A program made the translations under genes and the position numbers. DNA of 64,000 nt, from assembly GCF_019039035.1 (NCBI RefSeq), contig NZ_JAHNZT010000007.1:218075-282074 (forward strand), in the 5' to 3' direction. Below the pieces are notes generated by a model. It was not told the DNA's origin, did no database searches, and saw only the letters and a program-made list of their open reading frames with translations. Source of the stretch: Citreicoccus inhibens (GTDB taxonomy: Bacteria > Myxococcota > Myxococcia > Myxococcales > Myxococcaceae). Of the stretch, positions 33,932 to 42,432 are shown piece after piece. Position 1 is the first letter of the stretch; the number at the start of each line of letters is the position of its first letter.

Positions 33932-34384
33932 TCAGCCGGGGACAGGCAGCGCGGCCTCCACCACCGCCCGAAGGGCTTCCATTTCGAAGGGCTTGTCCAA
34001 CACGCACGTGGCGCCCAGCCGCTGGGCCTCTTGATGGAGGCCCGCATCCCCGAAGGCGGTGATGAGGATGACGGGCGTGGTCCACGCCTCGCGGCGCAAC
34101 CGGGCGAGCACCTCCATGCCCGAGTAGCCCGGCATGCGGACGTCCGTGATGATGAGGTCCGGGGCGCGCGTCACGTCCGCCAGCAGGCCCTCGATGATGG
34201 CGCGCACCAGGTCCGGCCCATCCGCCGCCTCCACCACCTCATATCCCTCGCGCTCCAACATCCTTCGGATGAGCGCGCGCATCTCCGACTGGTCCTCCGC
34301 CACGAGGATGCGCGGCGGCGCGCGCTCCCCGTCATCGCGCGGGCCCCGCTCCCGCGCGAGCAGCTCCATCCACTCCTGATTCAT
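33932..34384 (-). CDS. Single-domain response regulator
   Basis: The product is 150 aa. After a hydrophilic 24-residue lead there is one receiver domain: ILVAEDQSEMRAL (acidic pocket), DLIITDVRMPGYSGMEVL (phospho-acceptor Asp near residue 77), VILITAF (Thr) and CVLDKPFEMEALRA (Lys). There is no output domain. The ATG at 34384 has GGAGGG seven nt upstream. It is the first gene of the regulator-mprF-acvB operon and faces away from htrA; no cognate kinase is adjacent. It probably acts through protein contact. Confidence 0.9.
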   Translation of the reverse strand: MNQEWMELLARERGPRDDGERAPPRILVAEDQSEMRALIRRMLEREGYEVVEAADGPDLVRAIIEGLLADVTRAPDLIITDVRMPGYSGMEVLARLRREAWTTPVILITAFGDAGLHQEAQRLGATCVLDKPFEMEALRAVVEAALPVPG

Positions 34385-34770
34385 GCCGATGCCCTCCGGG
34401 CGAGGTGCGGGTTGGAGTGCGGGGATGAGCATCCGCCGTGCCACCTGCCCCCGAGGGCATGGGGCGGGATGCCCCTGGGCGAAATGCCCCGCTTGGGGCA
34501 CTTTGCCCCGCCCCGCACCGCCCTCCGGGGCACCTCTCCCTGGGGAAGCGTGTTGGCCCGAGGGCTGCAATCAGGTCCCCACGTCGGACCGGATGCGGGG
34601 CATTTGAGCGCGCCCATCCCAAGGCAGCTGGGCCGCCGGTGACTCCCGGTGTCGCTGGCGGAAACGGGACCGCTGCCTCTTCCCAGGGCGCCAATCGCCC
34701 GCATCCGGACCGACGTTTTCCCCTTCCGAGCAAGGGACCTTCCCCGCTCGCATGCCCAGGAGAACGCACC
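34385..34770. other. Divergent intergenic region rich in GGGGCA/TGCCCC
   Basis: This is 386 bp between the response regulator operon and htrA. Between about 34455 and 34535 it holds many GGGGCA and TGCCCC words that can pair in several ways, for example TGCCCC and GGGGCA around 34488-34503. It must contain both promoters, but no convincing -35/-10 pair was seen. Confidence 0.4.
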
Positions 34771-36285
34771 ATGGCTACCTCTTCTCCGTCTCGTCGCCGC
34801 GCGGCCCGTACCCTGGCGCTGGTGCCCGCGTTCGCGCTCGGAGCCTGCGGCTTCTCGTCGCCCTCCAAGCCCGCGCCCCCGCCTCCCCCCCCTGAGTCCT
34901 CCCCCGCCCTCCAAGGCGCCGTGACGCCCGCGGGCGCACGCGTGGAGCCCGCCGTGTACGCGGCCGTGCCCGGCACGCCCGGCGCCATGGTCTCGCTCGC
35001 TCCGCTGGTGGAGTCCGTGAAGGGCGCGGTCGTCAACGTCGAGGTGCAGTCCCGAGCCCACCCCGCGATGGGGGGACGCATGGGCTTGCCCCCCGGCCTG
35101 GCCGAGCGCTTCGGCATGCAGAGCCCCTTTGGTGAGATGGGCGGCACGCCCGCGCGCCAGGGCCTGGGCTCGGGCTTCATCATCGAGCCGTCCGGCACGG
35201 TCCTCACCAACAACCACGTGGTGGAGGGCGCGGACACGGTGCGCGTGAAGCTGGAGGACGGGAGAGCCTTCGACGCCGAGGTGCTCGGCCGCGACGCGCT
35301 CACGGACGTGGCCCTGCTGCGGCTGAAGGGCGCGCCCAATGACCTGCCCGCGGTGTCGCTGGGCGACTCGGATGTGCTGCGCGTGGGCGATCCGGTGATG
35401 GCCATCGGCAACCCGTTCGGCCTCGCATCGAGCGTGAGCGCGGGCATCCTCTCCGCTCGGGCGCGCGACATCCACGCGGGCCCGTATGACGACTTCCTTC
35501 AGACGGACGCGGCCATCAACCCCGGCAACTCGGGCGGCCCGCTGTTCAACATGAAGGGCGAAGTCGTGGGCATGAACACGGCCATCATCGGCGGCGCCAC
35601 GGGCATCGGGTTCGCGGTGCCCGCCAACCTCATCCGCGCCGAGCTTCCGCAGCTCAAGGACACCGGCATCGTGCGCCGGGGCTGGCTGGGGCTGGCGGTG
35701 CAGGACCTCACGCCGGAGCTCTCTCGCGCGCTGGGCCTGGAGGCGCAGAAGGGCGCCGTGGTGGCCGGGCTCAACGCGGGCGGCCCTGGCGCGCGCGCGG
35801 GCCTTCGCGAGGAGGACGTCATCACCTCGGTGGGCGAGCACGCGGTGGACTCGGCGGGCGCGCTGACGCGGGCCGTGGCGCTGCTCAAGCCGGACAGCGA
35901 GGTGACGGTGCACGTGCTGCGCGGAGGCAAGCCGGTGGAGGTCCAGGTGGCCCTGGGCACCCGCCCCGCTCAGCGCGGCGAGGAGGAAGTGACGCCGCGC
36001 GACGCGCCGCCGCACCTCTCCAAGCGGCTGGGCCTCCAGATTGGCGAGTCCACCGAGGGCGAGGGCGCGCAGGTCATGGCCGTGGAGCCCGGCAGCGCCG
36101 CGGAGCGCGGGGGGCTGGCCCCCGGGATGTTGCTGGTGCAGGTGGGCGACCGGAAGATTTCCAGCGCTCGCGACGCGGCCGAGGTGCTGACCCGCGCCAA
36201 GCAGGGCACCGCGCTCCTCTTGCGCGTGCGCATGCCGGGCTCGGACGGCGTCCTCCTGCGCGCCATCGAAGTGCCGGAGCGGTAG
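34771..36285 (+). CDS. DegP/HtrA-family serine protease, lipoprotein
   Basis: The product is 504 aa. The lipoprotein signal ends FALGAC (Cys near residue 27), followed by a Pro-rich linker. The trypsin-like domain carries the triad: His in LTNNHVVEGAD, Asp in DALTDVALL, and Ser in NPGNSGGPLFN (near residue 253). Two PDZ domains follow (about residues 300-395 and 410-500). Such proteases degrade or chaperone misfolded envelope proteins. Being a lipoprotein is unusual for DegP, which is normally soluble in the periplasm. The ATG at 34771 has AGGAGA eight nt upstream. It is divergent from the mprF operon, which also concerns the envelope. Confidence 0.93.
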   Translation: MATSSPSRRRAARTLALVPAFALGACGFSSPSKPAPPPPPPESSPALQGAVTPAGARVEPAVYAAVPGTPGAMVSLAPLVESVKGAVVNVEVQSRAHPAMGGRMGLPPGLAERFGMQSPFGEMGGTPARQGLGSGFIIEPSGTVLTNNHVVEGADTVRVKLEDGRAFDAEVLGRDALTDVALLRLKGAPNDLPAVSLGDSDVLRVGDPVMAIGNPFGLASSVSAGILSARARDIHAGPYDDFLQTDAAINPGNSGGPLFNMKGEVVGMNTAIIGGATGIGFAVPANLIRAELPQLKDTGIVRRGWLGLAVQDLTPELSRALGLEAQKGAVVAGLNAGGPGARAGLREEDVITSVGEHAVDSAGALTRAVALLKPDSEVTVHVLRGGKPVEVQVALGTRPAQRGEEEVTPRDAPPHLSKRLGLQIGESTEGEGAQVMAVEPGSAAERGGLAPGMLLVQVGDRKISSARDAAEVLTRAKQGTALLLRVRMPGSDGVLLRAIEVPER

Positions 36286-36464
36286 CCCCCACCGCCGGCT
36301 CCCGGAACAGCGGAAGCGGGCGCGCGGGCGAATCGTCCGGACGCCAACAGAGTGGCCCGGCGCACCCGCCTCGCGGCCCGTGCCGGGAAGCGCGCCTGAC
36401 CCTCGGGGCCCCCAGGGACGCTTGTCCGCACGTGGGGGGTTCGGCTTCCGCACCACTCCTGGCG

Positions 36465-36470
36465 TAGAGT
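36465..36470 (+). promoter_or_regulatory. -10-like hexamer before a leaderless start
   Basis: TAGAGT ends 7 nt before the GTG at 36478, with no ribosome site between, so the kinase message may begin at its start codon. Confidence 0.4.
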
Positions 36471-36477
36471 GCCCCCC

Positions 36478-39400
36478 GTGCCGCGCTGCCTCACATGCGG
36501 GCGGCGCTGGGAAGGCTCCCACGCGCCCTGCCCGCCGAGTGCATCCCCTCCCGGGGTCACGCGTTCCGACGCGCTGCTCCACCTTCCCGAGGTCCCTGGG
36601 TACGAGCTGGAGCACGTCATCGCGCGCGGTGGCTTTGGCGTGCTGCTCGCGGCGCGCCGGAACCCGGACCTGACCGACGCCCAGCCTCGCCGCGTGGCCC
36701 TCAAGCTGGCCCGCCCCGGCAACGCGCTGGCCGAGGCGCAGCTCGAACACGAGGAGAAGGCGCTGCGGGTGCTCGGGCCGCCCACCGTGCCGCGGCTGTA
36801 TGAGGCCCGCACCCTGGTGGACGGCTCGCGCGTGCTCGCGTTGGAGTACGTGCCCCTGCCCACCCTCGCGGACCGGCTGGCGCTCGTCTCCGGGCCGGTG
36901 GCGCCGCACGAGTTCGTCCGCCGCGCCCTGTCGCTGCTGTCGGCGGTGGACACGGTGCACGCGCACGGGCTCGTCCACTGCGACCTCAAACCCGAGCACG
37001 TCTTCCTGGATGACCCGCACCAGCGCGTGCGCCTGTTCGACTTCGGCCTCGTGCGGCGCGCGGTGGCGACCGCCGCGGAGGAAGAGGGCTCGGTGGGCGA
37101 CACGAGCACGTTCGCGGGCACCGCCGAGTACATGGCCCCCGAGCAGTGCGCGGGCTACACGGAGCTGGACGCGCGCACGGACGTCTACGCGCTCGGCGTC
37201 ATCCTCTACGAACTGCTCACGGGCCGGCCGCCCTTCTTCGGCCCCGCGTCCGAGGTGCTCCAGGCGCACCTGTCCCTGCGCCCTCCGCCGCCCTCCGAGT
37301 TCGCGCCGGTGGCGCCCGCGGTGGAGGAGGTCGTGCTGCGCTGTCTGGCCAAGGAGCGCTCCCGTCGCCCCGCCGACGCGGCCGCCATCGCCGACGCGCT
37401 CAACGAGGCGTTCCACCGCACCGGCCGTCCCTCGGAGCCGTCCGCGCTTCGGCCATCGGCCTCCGGCGACCCGCGGCCCGCGCAGGCGCGACGCTCCGTG
37501 GCCATCCTCTTCCTGACGTCGCGGGCCAACCCCGTGGCGCTCCAGAAGGTGCTCGTCTCCTACGGCGGCCACATGGCCTACTCGGACGGGCCCCACATCG
37601 CGGGCGTGTTCGACCCCGACGTGGGCGAGAACCCCGTGCGCCGAGCCATGCGCGCCGCCGAGGGGCTGGCCGAGCGCGGGCTCGCCCCCGCCGCCTTGGT
37701 GGATGTGGCCGCGGTCACCGTGCAGCGCCGCCCCACGGGCTCGCCGCGCTACCTGGGCACCATCTTCTCGCGAGAGGACCGCTACCCCACGGGCCCCGAC
37801 GCGAGGGGACTCCTGCTGTCCCCCGCCGCCGCCGAGGCCGTACCGGAAGTGCCCTGCCTGCCAGTGCCCGGCCGGCCCACGCTGCTGCGCCCCGCACCGC
37901 CCGGCGCCGCGCCGCGTCCGGATGTCACGGTCCTCCAGTTGGGCAGCGAGGTGCTGCTGGGCCGCGACGCGGAGCTGGATGTGCTCCTGGAGAGCGCCCG
38001 CGCCGCGGTGACGGACTCGGCGCCCACCATCGTCACCGTGCTGGCGGACCGTGGGCTGGGCAAGAGCCACCTGTCCGCCACGCTCGCCCTGCGCCTGCGC
38101 GTCGCCCTGCCCCACGCGCGCGTCTACGCCACGCGGGCTCGCGAACCCGTGCAAGGCGATCCCGAGGGCACGCTGCGCACGCTGCTGCGCTGCGCGCTCA
38201 ATGACTTCGAGCGCGACGACACGGACACGGAGGAAGAAGGCCGCGCCGCCATCTACGAGCGGCTGGGGCCCCGGCTCGGCGCGGAGCTGTGGCCCGGCGT
38301 CGCGGCCACCTTGGGCTGGTACGCGCCCGGCGGCCCGGAGCTCCACAGCTGGGCGGCGGCGCCGGGCGCGCTGCGCTCGCTGGCCATGCGCGCCACGGGT
38401 GAGTTGCTGGCCGCCAGCGCGCGTGAGCGTCCGCTGTGTCTCTTGGTGGATGACGCGCACTTCGCGGAGGAGACCGCGCTCGATGCGCTCGAGTACGCGG
38501 GGCTGGCCGAGGCGCGCGTCCCGCTCTGGGTCTGCGTGCTGGCCCGGCCGGGCTTCGAGCACAGTCGCCCCACGTGGGGCACGCGCGCGGCCCGGCAGCT
38601 CGTGCGGCCCTTGCCCCCCCTGACACCCGAGCACGCGCAAGCGCTGTGCCGCACGCTGCTCAAGCCCGTGGAGAACGTGCCCGCGCAGGCCGTGGAGCGC
38701 ATCGTCGAGCGCGTGCAGCGCGTGCCGCTGTTCCTGGTGGAGCTGGTGCGCGGCCTCAAGCGCCAGGGGTTGGTGCGCCAGCGCGCGCCGGGCGGCAGTT
38801 GGTATCTGGTCACGGACGAGTTGGACCGCGTGCCGGAGCTGCGGCTGGTGGAGTGGCTGGCGGATCGCGAGCTGGGGGCCCTGCCGCCCGCGCTCGCCGC
38901 GCACGCGCGCCTGTGCGCCTTGTTGGGCACGGACTTCTCGCCCGGCACCGCGGAGGGCGTGGTGCGCGAGCTGGAGCGCGACGGCGCCGCGGCCCAGTTC
39001 CCATTGGACGTGGGCCACGCCACGCGGCGGCTCTTGGACTCGGGCCTGCTCGTGTCCCACCGACTGGAGGGACTGAGCTTCCGCAACGAGCTGGTGCGCG
39101 AGGCCGTGGCCGCGGGACTCCCCGCCGCCGAGCGCGAGCGCATCCACCACGCCGCCTATCGCTATTACCTGAGCCCCGCCGGAGCCGCGGAGCGCCAGCG
39201 CCTGCCACGCCTCACCCAGCACGCCGCCGCCGCGGGGCTGCGGGAGGAGGCCGCCGCGCTCGCCATCGACCTCGCGGAGTCCGCACGGGGCCGCCACGCC
39301 TTCCTCGACGCGGAGGCGATGTACACGCGCGCGCTGGAGCTGCTGTCCCCCGAGGACGAGCTGCGCGGCCTCACCGCCCTGCGCGGACGAGGGCTCATGC

Positions 39401-40503
39401 GCTACCGCATCGGGCGGTACGAGGATTCGCTGGCGGACTTCGCCGCGGCTCGGGAGAAGGCGCGGCGACTGGGCGACACCCGCGTGGAGGTGGAGCTGCT
39501 GTTGGACGAGGCCATGGCCCTCGACTGGGTGAACGACTACGCGCGCAGCGAGGCGCGGGCCCAGGAGGCGCAGGAGCTGTCCGCCACGGTGCAGTCGCCC
39601 TATGTGCAGGCGCGGTTGCTCCTCGCGCTCGGCCGCGCGCAGTTCCGCAAGGGAGACTGGCAGGACGCGCTCATGCCGCTGGAGGCCGCGGCGGACCGGG
39701 CTCGGCGCCTGGGGGACGCGGGCTACGAGACGCTGGTGGTGGCCTTGCTGTTGATGGCCGTCATCCTCCCCAACCTCAACGACATCGACGGCGCTGGCAG
39801 CGTGATGGACGAGGTCATCGCCGCGTGCACCGAGCGCGGAGATCGCTTCCATCTGGGCTCGGCCATCAACAACCGCCGCAACCTCTGGGTGGCGCGCCGA
39901 GACCTCTCCAACGCGCTGAAGGACCAGGAGCGCTTCATGCAGTTGGGGCGCGAGCTGGGCGTGGTGGGCTGGGAGTACTTCGCCGAGCACAACCTGGGCG
40001 AGCTGCTCTACCAGGCAGGAGACGTGGAGGCCGCGGCGCCACACATCGCGCGAGCCATCACCCTGGAGCGCCGTCACCCCGAGGTCGCACCGCGCCCGTG
40101 GGCCCTGCTGCTGCAAGCACGCGCCATGGCGTGGACGGGCCGCCACGCGCGAGCCCGGGAGCTGCTCACCCAGGTGCGCACCGTGTTGGGCGATGGCCGC
40201 CACGGCGTGTCGCTGAGTCCCTCCGAGGAGGTCCTCTTCGTCATGGTGGAGCTGTGCACGCGAGAGGCCAGCGCCGAAGACTGGCGCGCCCTGCGCGACC
40301 GCTCCGCCCAGGCGTCCGTGGAGCAGGAGCCGCTCGAGGTGCTGGAGATGATGGGGCTCGCCGCGCAACGCAGAGGCGACCGAGCCGAGGCCGTGCGCGT
40401 GCTCGAAGAGGCGCTGGAGCGCGCGGCGCACATCCCCACGCTCATGGAGGGCCGCATCCGCCGCTCGCTGGCGCGGGTGAGGGACATCAGCCCGGCCGCA
40501 TGA
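36478..40503 (+). CDS. Ser/Thr protein kinase with cyclase-like, AAA ATPase and TPR regions
   Basis: The product is 1341 aa. It starts with a zinc-ribbon-like CLTCGRRW-x5-C (residues 1-20). The kinase domain spans about 35-315: Gly loop ARGGFGVLL, ATP Lys in RVALKLA, catalytic loop VHCDLKPEHVFL, FDFGL and MAPEQ. The Arg of HRD is Cys. Residues 345-455 resemble a decayed class III cyclase domain. An AAA/NTPase part follows (Walker A DRGLGKSH, Walker B LCLLVDDAH), then about 500 residues of TPR-like helices. This is the PknK/large myxobacterial kinase plan. The GTG at 36478 is preferred because TAGAGT lies at -10; a GTG at 36469 is possible. Confidence 0.88.
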   Translation: MPRCLTCGRRWEGSHAPCPPSASPPGVTRSDALLHLPEVPGYELEHVIARGGFGVLLAARRNPDLTDAQPRRVALKLARPGNALAEAQLEHEEKALRVLGPPTVPRLYEARTLVDGSRVLALEYVPLPTLADRLALVSGPVAPHEFVRRALSLLSAVDTVHAHGLVHCDLKPEHVFLDDPHQRVRLFDFGLVRRAVATAAEEEGSVGDTSTFAGTAEYMAPEQCAGYTELDARTDVYALGVILYELLTGRPPFFGPASEVLQAHLSLRPPPPSEFAPVAPAVEEVVLRCLAKERSRRPADAAAIADALNEAFHRTGRPSEPSALRPSASGDPRPAQARRSVAILFLTSRANPVALQKVLVSYGGHMAYSDGPHIAGVFDPDVGENPVRRAMRAAEGLAERGLAPAALVDVAAVTVQRRPTGSPRYLGTIFSREDRYPTGPDARGLLLSPAAAEAVPEVPCLPVPGRPTLLRPAPPGAAPRPDVTVLQLGSEVLLGRDAELDVLLESARAAVTDSAPTIVTVLADRGLGKSHLSATLALRLRVALPHARVYATRAREPVQGDPEGTLRTLLRCALNDFERDDTDTEEEGRAAIYERLGPRLGAELWPGVAATLGWYAPGGPELHSWAAAPGALRSLAMRATGELLAASARERPLCLLVDDAHFAEETALDALEYAGLAEARVPLWVCVLARPGFEHSRPTWGTRAARQLVRPLPPLTPEHAQALCRTLLKPVENVPAQAVERIVERVQRVPLFLVELVRGLKRQGLVRQRAPGGSWYLVTDELDRVPELRLVEWLADRELGALPPALAAHARLCALLGTDFSPGTAEGVVRELERDGAAAQFPLDVGHATRRLLDSGLLVSHRLEGLSFRNELVREAVAAGLPAAERERIHHAAYRYYLSPAGAAERQRLPRLTQHAAAAGLREEAAALAIDLAESARGRHAFLDAEAMYTRALELLSPEDELRGLTALRGRGLMRYRIGRYEDSLADFAAAREKARRLGDTRVEVELLLDEAMALDWVNDYARSEARAQEAQELSATVQSPYVQARLLLALGRAQFRKGDWQDALMPLEAAADRARRLGDAGYETLVVALLLMAVILPNLNDIDGAGSVMDEVIAACTERGDRFHLGSAINNRRNLWVARRDLSNALKDQERFMQLGRELGVVGWEYFAEHNLGELLYQAGDVEAAAPHIARAITLERRHPEVAPRPWALLLQARAMAWTGRHARARELLTQVRTVLGDGRHGVSLSPSEEVLFVMVELCTREASAEDWRALRDRSAQASVEQEPLEVLEMMGLAAQRRGDRAEAVRVLEEALERAAHIPTLMEGRIRRSLARVRDISPAA

Positions 40504-40566
40504 CATCAGCGCGTGCGGGACGCCAGCCCCGCCGCAGCCGCCACGCGGGCGCGCGGGTACGGAACA

Positions 40567-42432
40567 TCAGCCCTGATGAATGACGCCGAGCGCGAGCAGC
40601 GCGGCGATGAGCAATCCCATGAGGGACTCGCCCGCGATGGCGCCCGCCCCCACGGCAGGCACGTGATGCACGGTGGCCTCGGGCGCCAGTCGCCGCGCCG
40701 CCACGACCAGTCCCGCGCCCAGGCACAGCGTCACCGCGAAGGAGGCTGGGGTGATGAACCCGATGCCCATGGCCACCGGGGACGGCAGCCACCGGGCCGC
40801 GCGCCCACGCGCCGCCAGGGACAGCGCCACGCCCACCGCGAAGCCGATGCCCGCCGCCAGCCCCGCTTGGGGCGGCAGACCCGCCAGCCCTCGCACGGCC
40901 ACCTCCGCGACCGCGCGGAACTGCTGCGCCGAGGGCGCCGGCAACGCGGCCGAGCCCAGCCCGTACGCCCCCACCAACAGGAGCCACGCCGGCACCCCCA
41001 CCGCCGCGCCCGCGAGCACGCCCAAAAGCTGCGCGATGAGCTGACTCCGAGGTGAAGCCCCCAGCACGTGCCCCGCCTTGAGCGACCACATGCTGACGCC
41101 CGTCTGCGCCGCCGCGCCCGCCACCACCGAGCCCACCGCCACATTGGGCCCCATCGCGCCTTGAAGCCCCGAAGTCGCCGCGAGAGCCCCCGCGGCGCCG
41201 AGCCCTCCCGAGCCCACCGCGCTCGGCACCAGCGCGCCCGCGAGCGCCTGCGACAACTGTCCCATCTGCCCCACGGGCGACACGTCGGTCTGCCCCGCGC
41301 CGCGCGCGCACACCGCGCACAGCGGCAGCAGCAACACCAGCGACAGCAGCAGATGCCGCGCGCCCAGGCTGAACAATCCGGCGCCCAGCCCCAGCGTCAG
41401 CAACACCGCGCCCACCGCCACGCCTCCGACCCAACGCGGCAGCGCTCCCACCTCGGCACCGCGCAGCGCCCGCAGGTCCTTCACCACGCCCAGGAAGTCG
41501 CGCGCCTGCGCCACCAACGAGGCCACCGCCGCGCCCACCAGCAGCCCCACGCCGGGCCACACCAGCCACGCGGCGAGCGCCTCGAAGCCCACCGTCGACA
41601 CCCGCCCGCTGCTCACCAGCCACGGCGCGAGCACGCCCCAGGCCACGCTCGCGCCCGCCAACATGCTCAAGCCCAGATGCAGCCCCGTGAGCATCCCCAC
41701 CGCCAGCAACATGGGACTGACGCCCACGCCCCAGCCCAACGTGCTCAAGGGAACTCCACCGAGCACCCCCGGCGGCACCCACTGCGAGGGCAGCCACCCG
41801 CGCGCGTCTCGCATCCAGGTGATGACCATGGCCACCGCCCCCGCGCCCGCCAGCGTGCGCCCTCGGCCCGAGCGCTGCTGGGCCCCGGGCGGTCGCGTCG
41901 CGTGCAGCGTGGAGATGAGCTCCGCCGTCGCGGTTCCCGTGGGAAACGGCAGCGCCTCTTCCACCACCAGGCGCCGGCGCAGCAACGCCGCGGCGAGCAC
42001 GCCCAGCGCGCCCAGGGCCACCCCCCACGCGGCCACACCCCAACCCGGCACCGTCACGCCCACCATCATCATCGCGGGGACCGCGCCCAACAGGCCCACC
42101 GCCGCGGGCATCGCGCCCACCGCCGCCGCCGCCGTCTGCGTGATGTTGTTCTCCAGCGGCGTGTACGGCGAGCCCCGTCGCCGCGCGAGCGAGGCCAGAC
42201 CACTGAAGCCCAGCACCGCCGCCAGCAACGAGCCGCTCTCCCACATGCCCGTCTTCAGGCCCATGTAGACATTGATGAGCGCCAGGAGCGCGCCAATGAG
42301 CAGCCCCGCCCCCATCGCGCGCGCCGTCAGCTCGCGAGGGGCCTCGCGCGGCGCATCGAGTCCATGAGGCGCGGCGACGGGGGGCGCCGGAACCTCGGGC
42401 GCGCCGAGCCGCTCGCCGGCCGGAGCGCTCAT
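40567..42432 (-). CDS. OPT-family (oligopeptide) transporter
   Basis: The product is 621 aa with about 15 membrane segments. Family blocks are visible: RELTARAMGAGLLIGALLA followed by NVYMGLKTGMW, ENNITQTAAAAVGAMPAAVG, EEALPFPTGTATAELI, and the late SPVAMGIGFITP with AGAIAGESLMG. OPT proteins take up small peptides or metal-siderophore complexes with protons. The ATG at 42432 overlaps the stop of the hybrid histidine kinase as ATGA and has a GGAGGG site inside that gene, so translation is coupled to the kinase. The gene ends 63 nt from the convergent kinase gene. Confidence 0.85.
   Translation of the reverse strand: MSAPAGERLGAPEVPAPPVAAPHGLDAPREAPRELTARAMGAGLLIGALLALINVYMGLKTGMWESGSLLAAVLGFSGLASLARRRGSPYTPLENNITQTAAAAVGAMPAAVGLLGAVPAMMMVGVTVPGWGVAAWGVALGALGVLAAALLRRRLVVEEALPFPTGTATAELISTLHATRPPGAQQRSGRGRTLAGAGAVAMVITWMRDARGWLPSQWVPPGVLGGVPLSTLGWGVGVSPMLLAVGMLTGLHLGLSMLAGASVAWGVLAPWLVSSGRVSTVGFEALAAWLVWPGVGLLVGAAVASLVAQARDFLGVVKDLRALRGAEVGALPRWVGGVAVGAVLLTLGLGAGLFSLGARHLLLSLVLLLPLCAVCARGAGQTDVSPVGQMGQLSQALAGALVPSAVGSGGLGAAGALAATSGLQGAMGPNVAVGSVVAGAAAQTGVSMWSLKAGHVLGASPRSQLIAQLLGVLAGAAVGVPAWLLLVGAYGLGSAALPAPSAQQFRAVAEVAVRGLAGLPPQAGLAAGIGFAVGVALSLAARGRAARWLPSPVAMGIGFITPASFAVTLCLGAGLVVAARRLAPEATVHHVPAVGAGAIAGESLMGLLIAALLALGVIHQG

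Noticed and set aside
34381..40506. A 2041-codon open frame on the minus strand opposite htrA and the giant kinase
   Set aside because: It is a high-GC shadow: its codon positions mirror the real genes, it is His/Arg/Gly-rich without any motif, and it runs across an intergenic region and two convincing plus-strand proteins.
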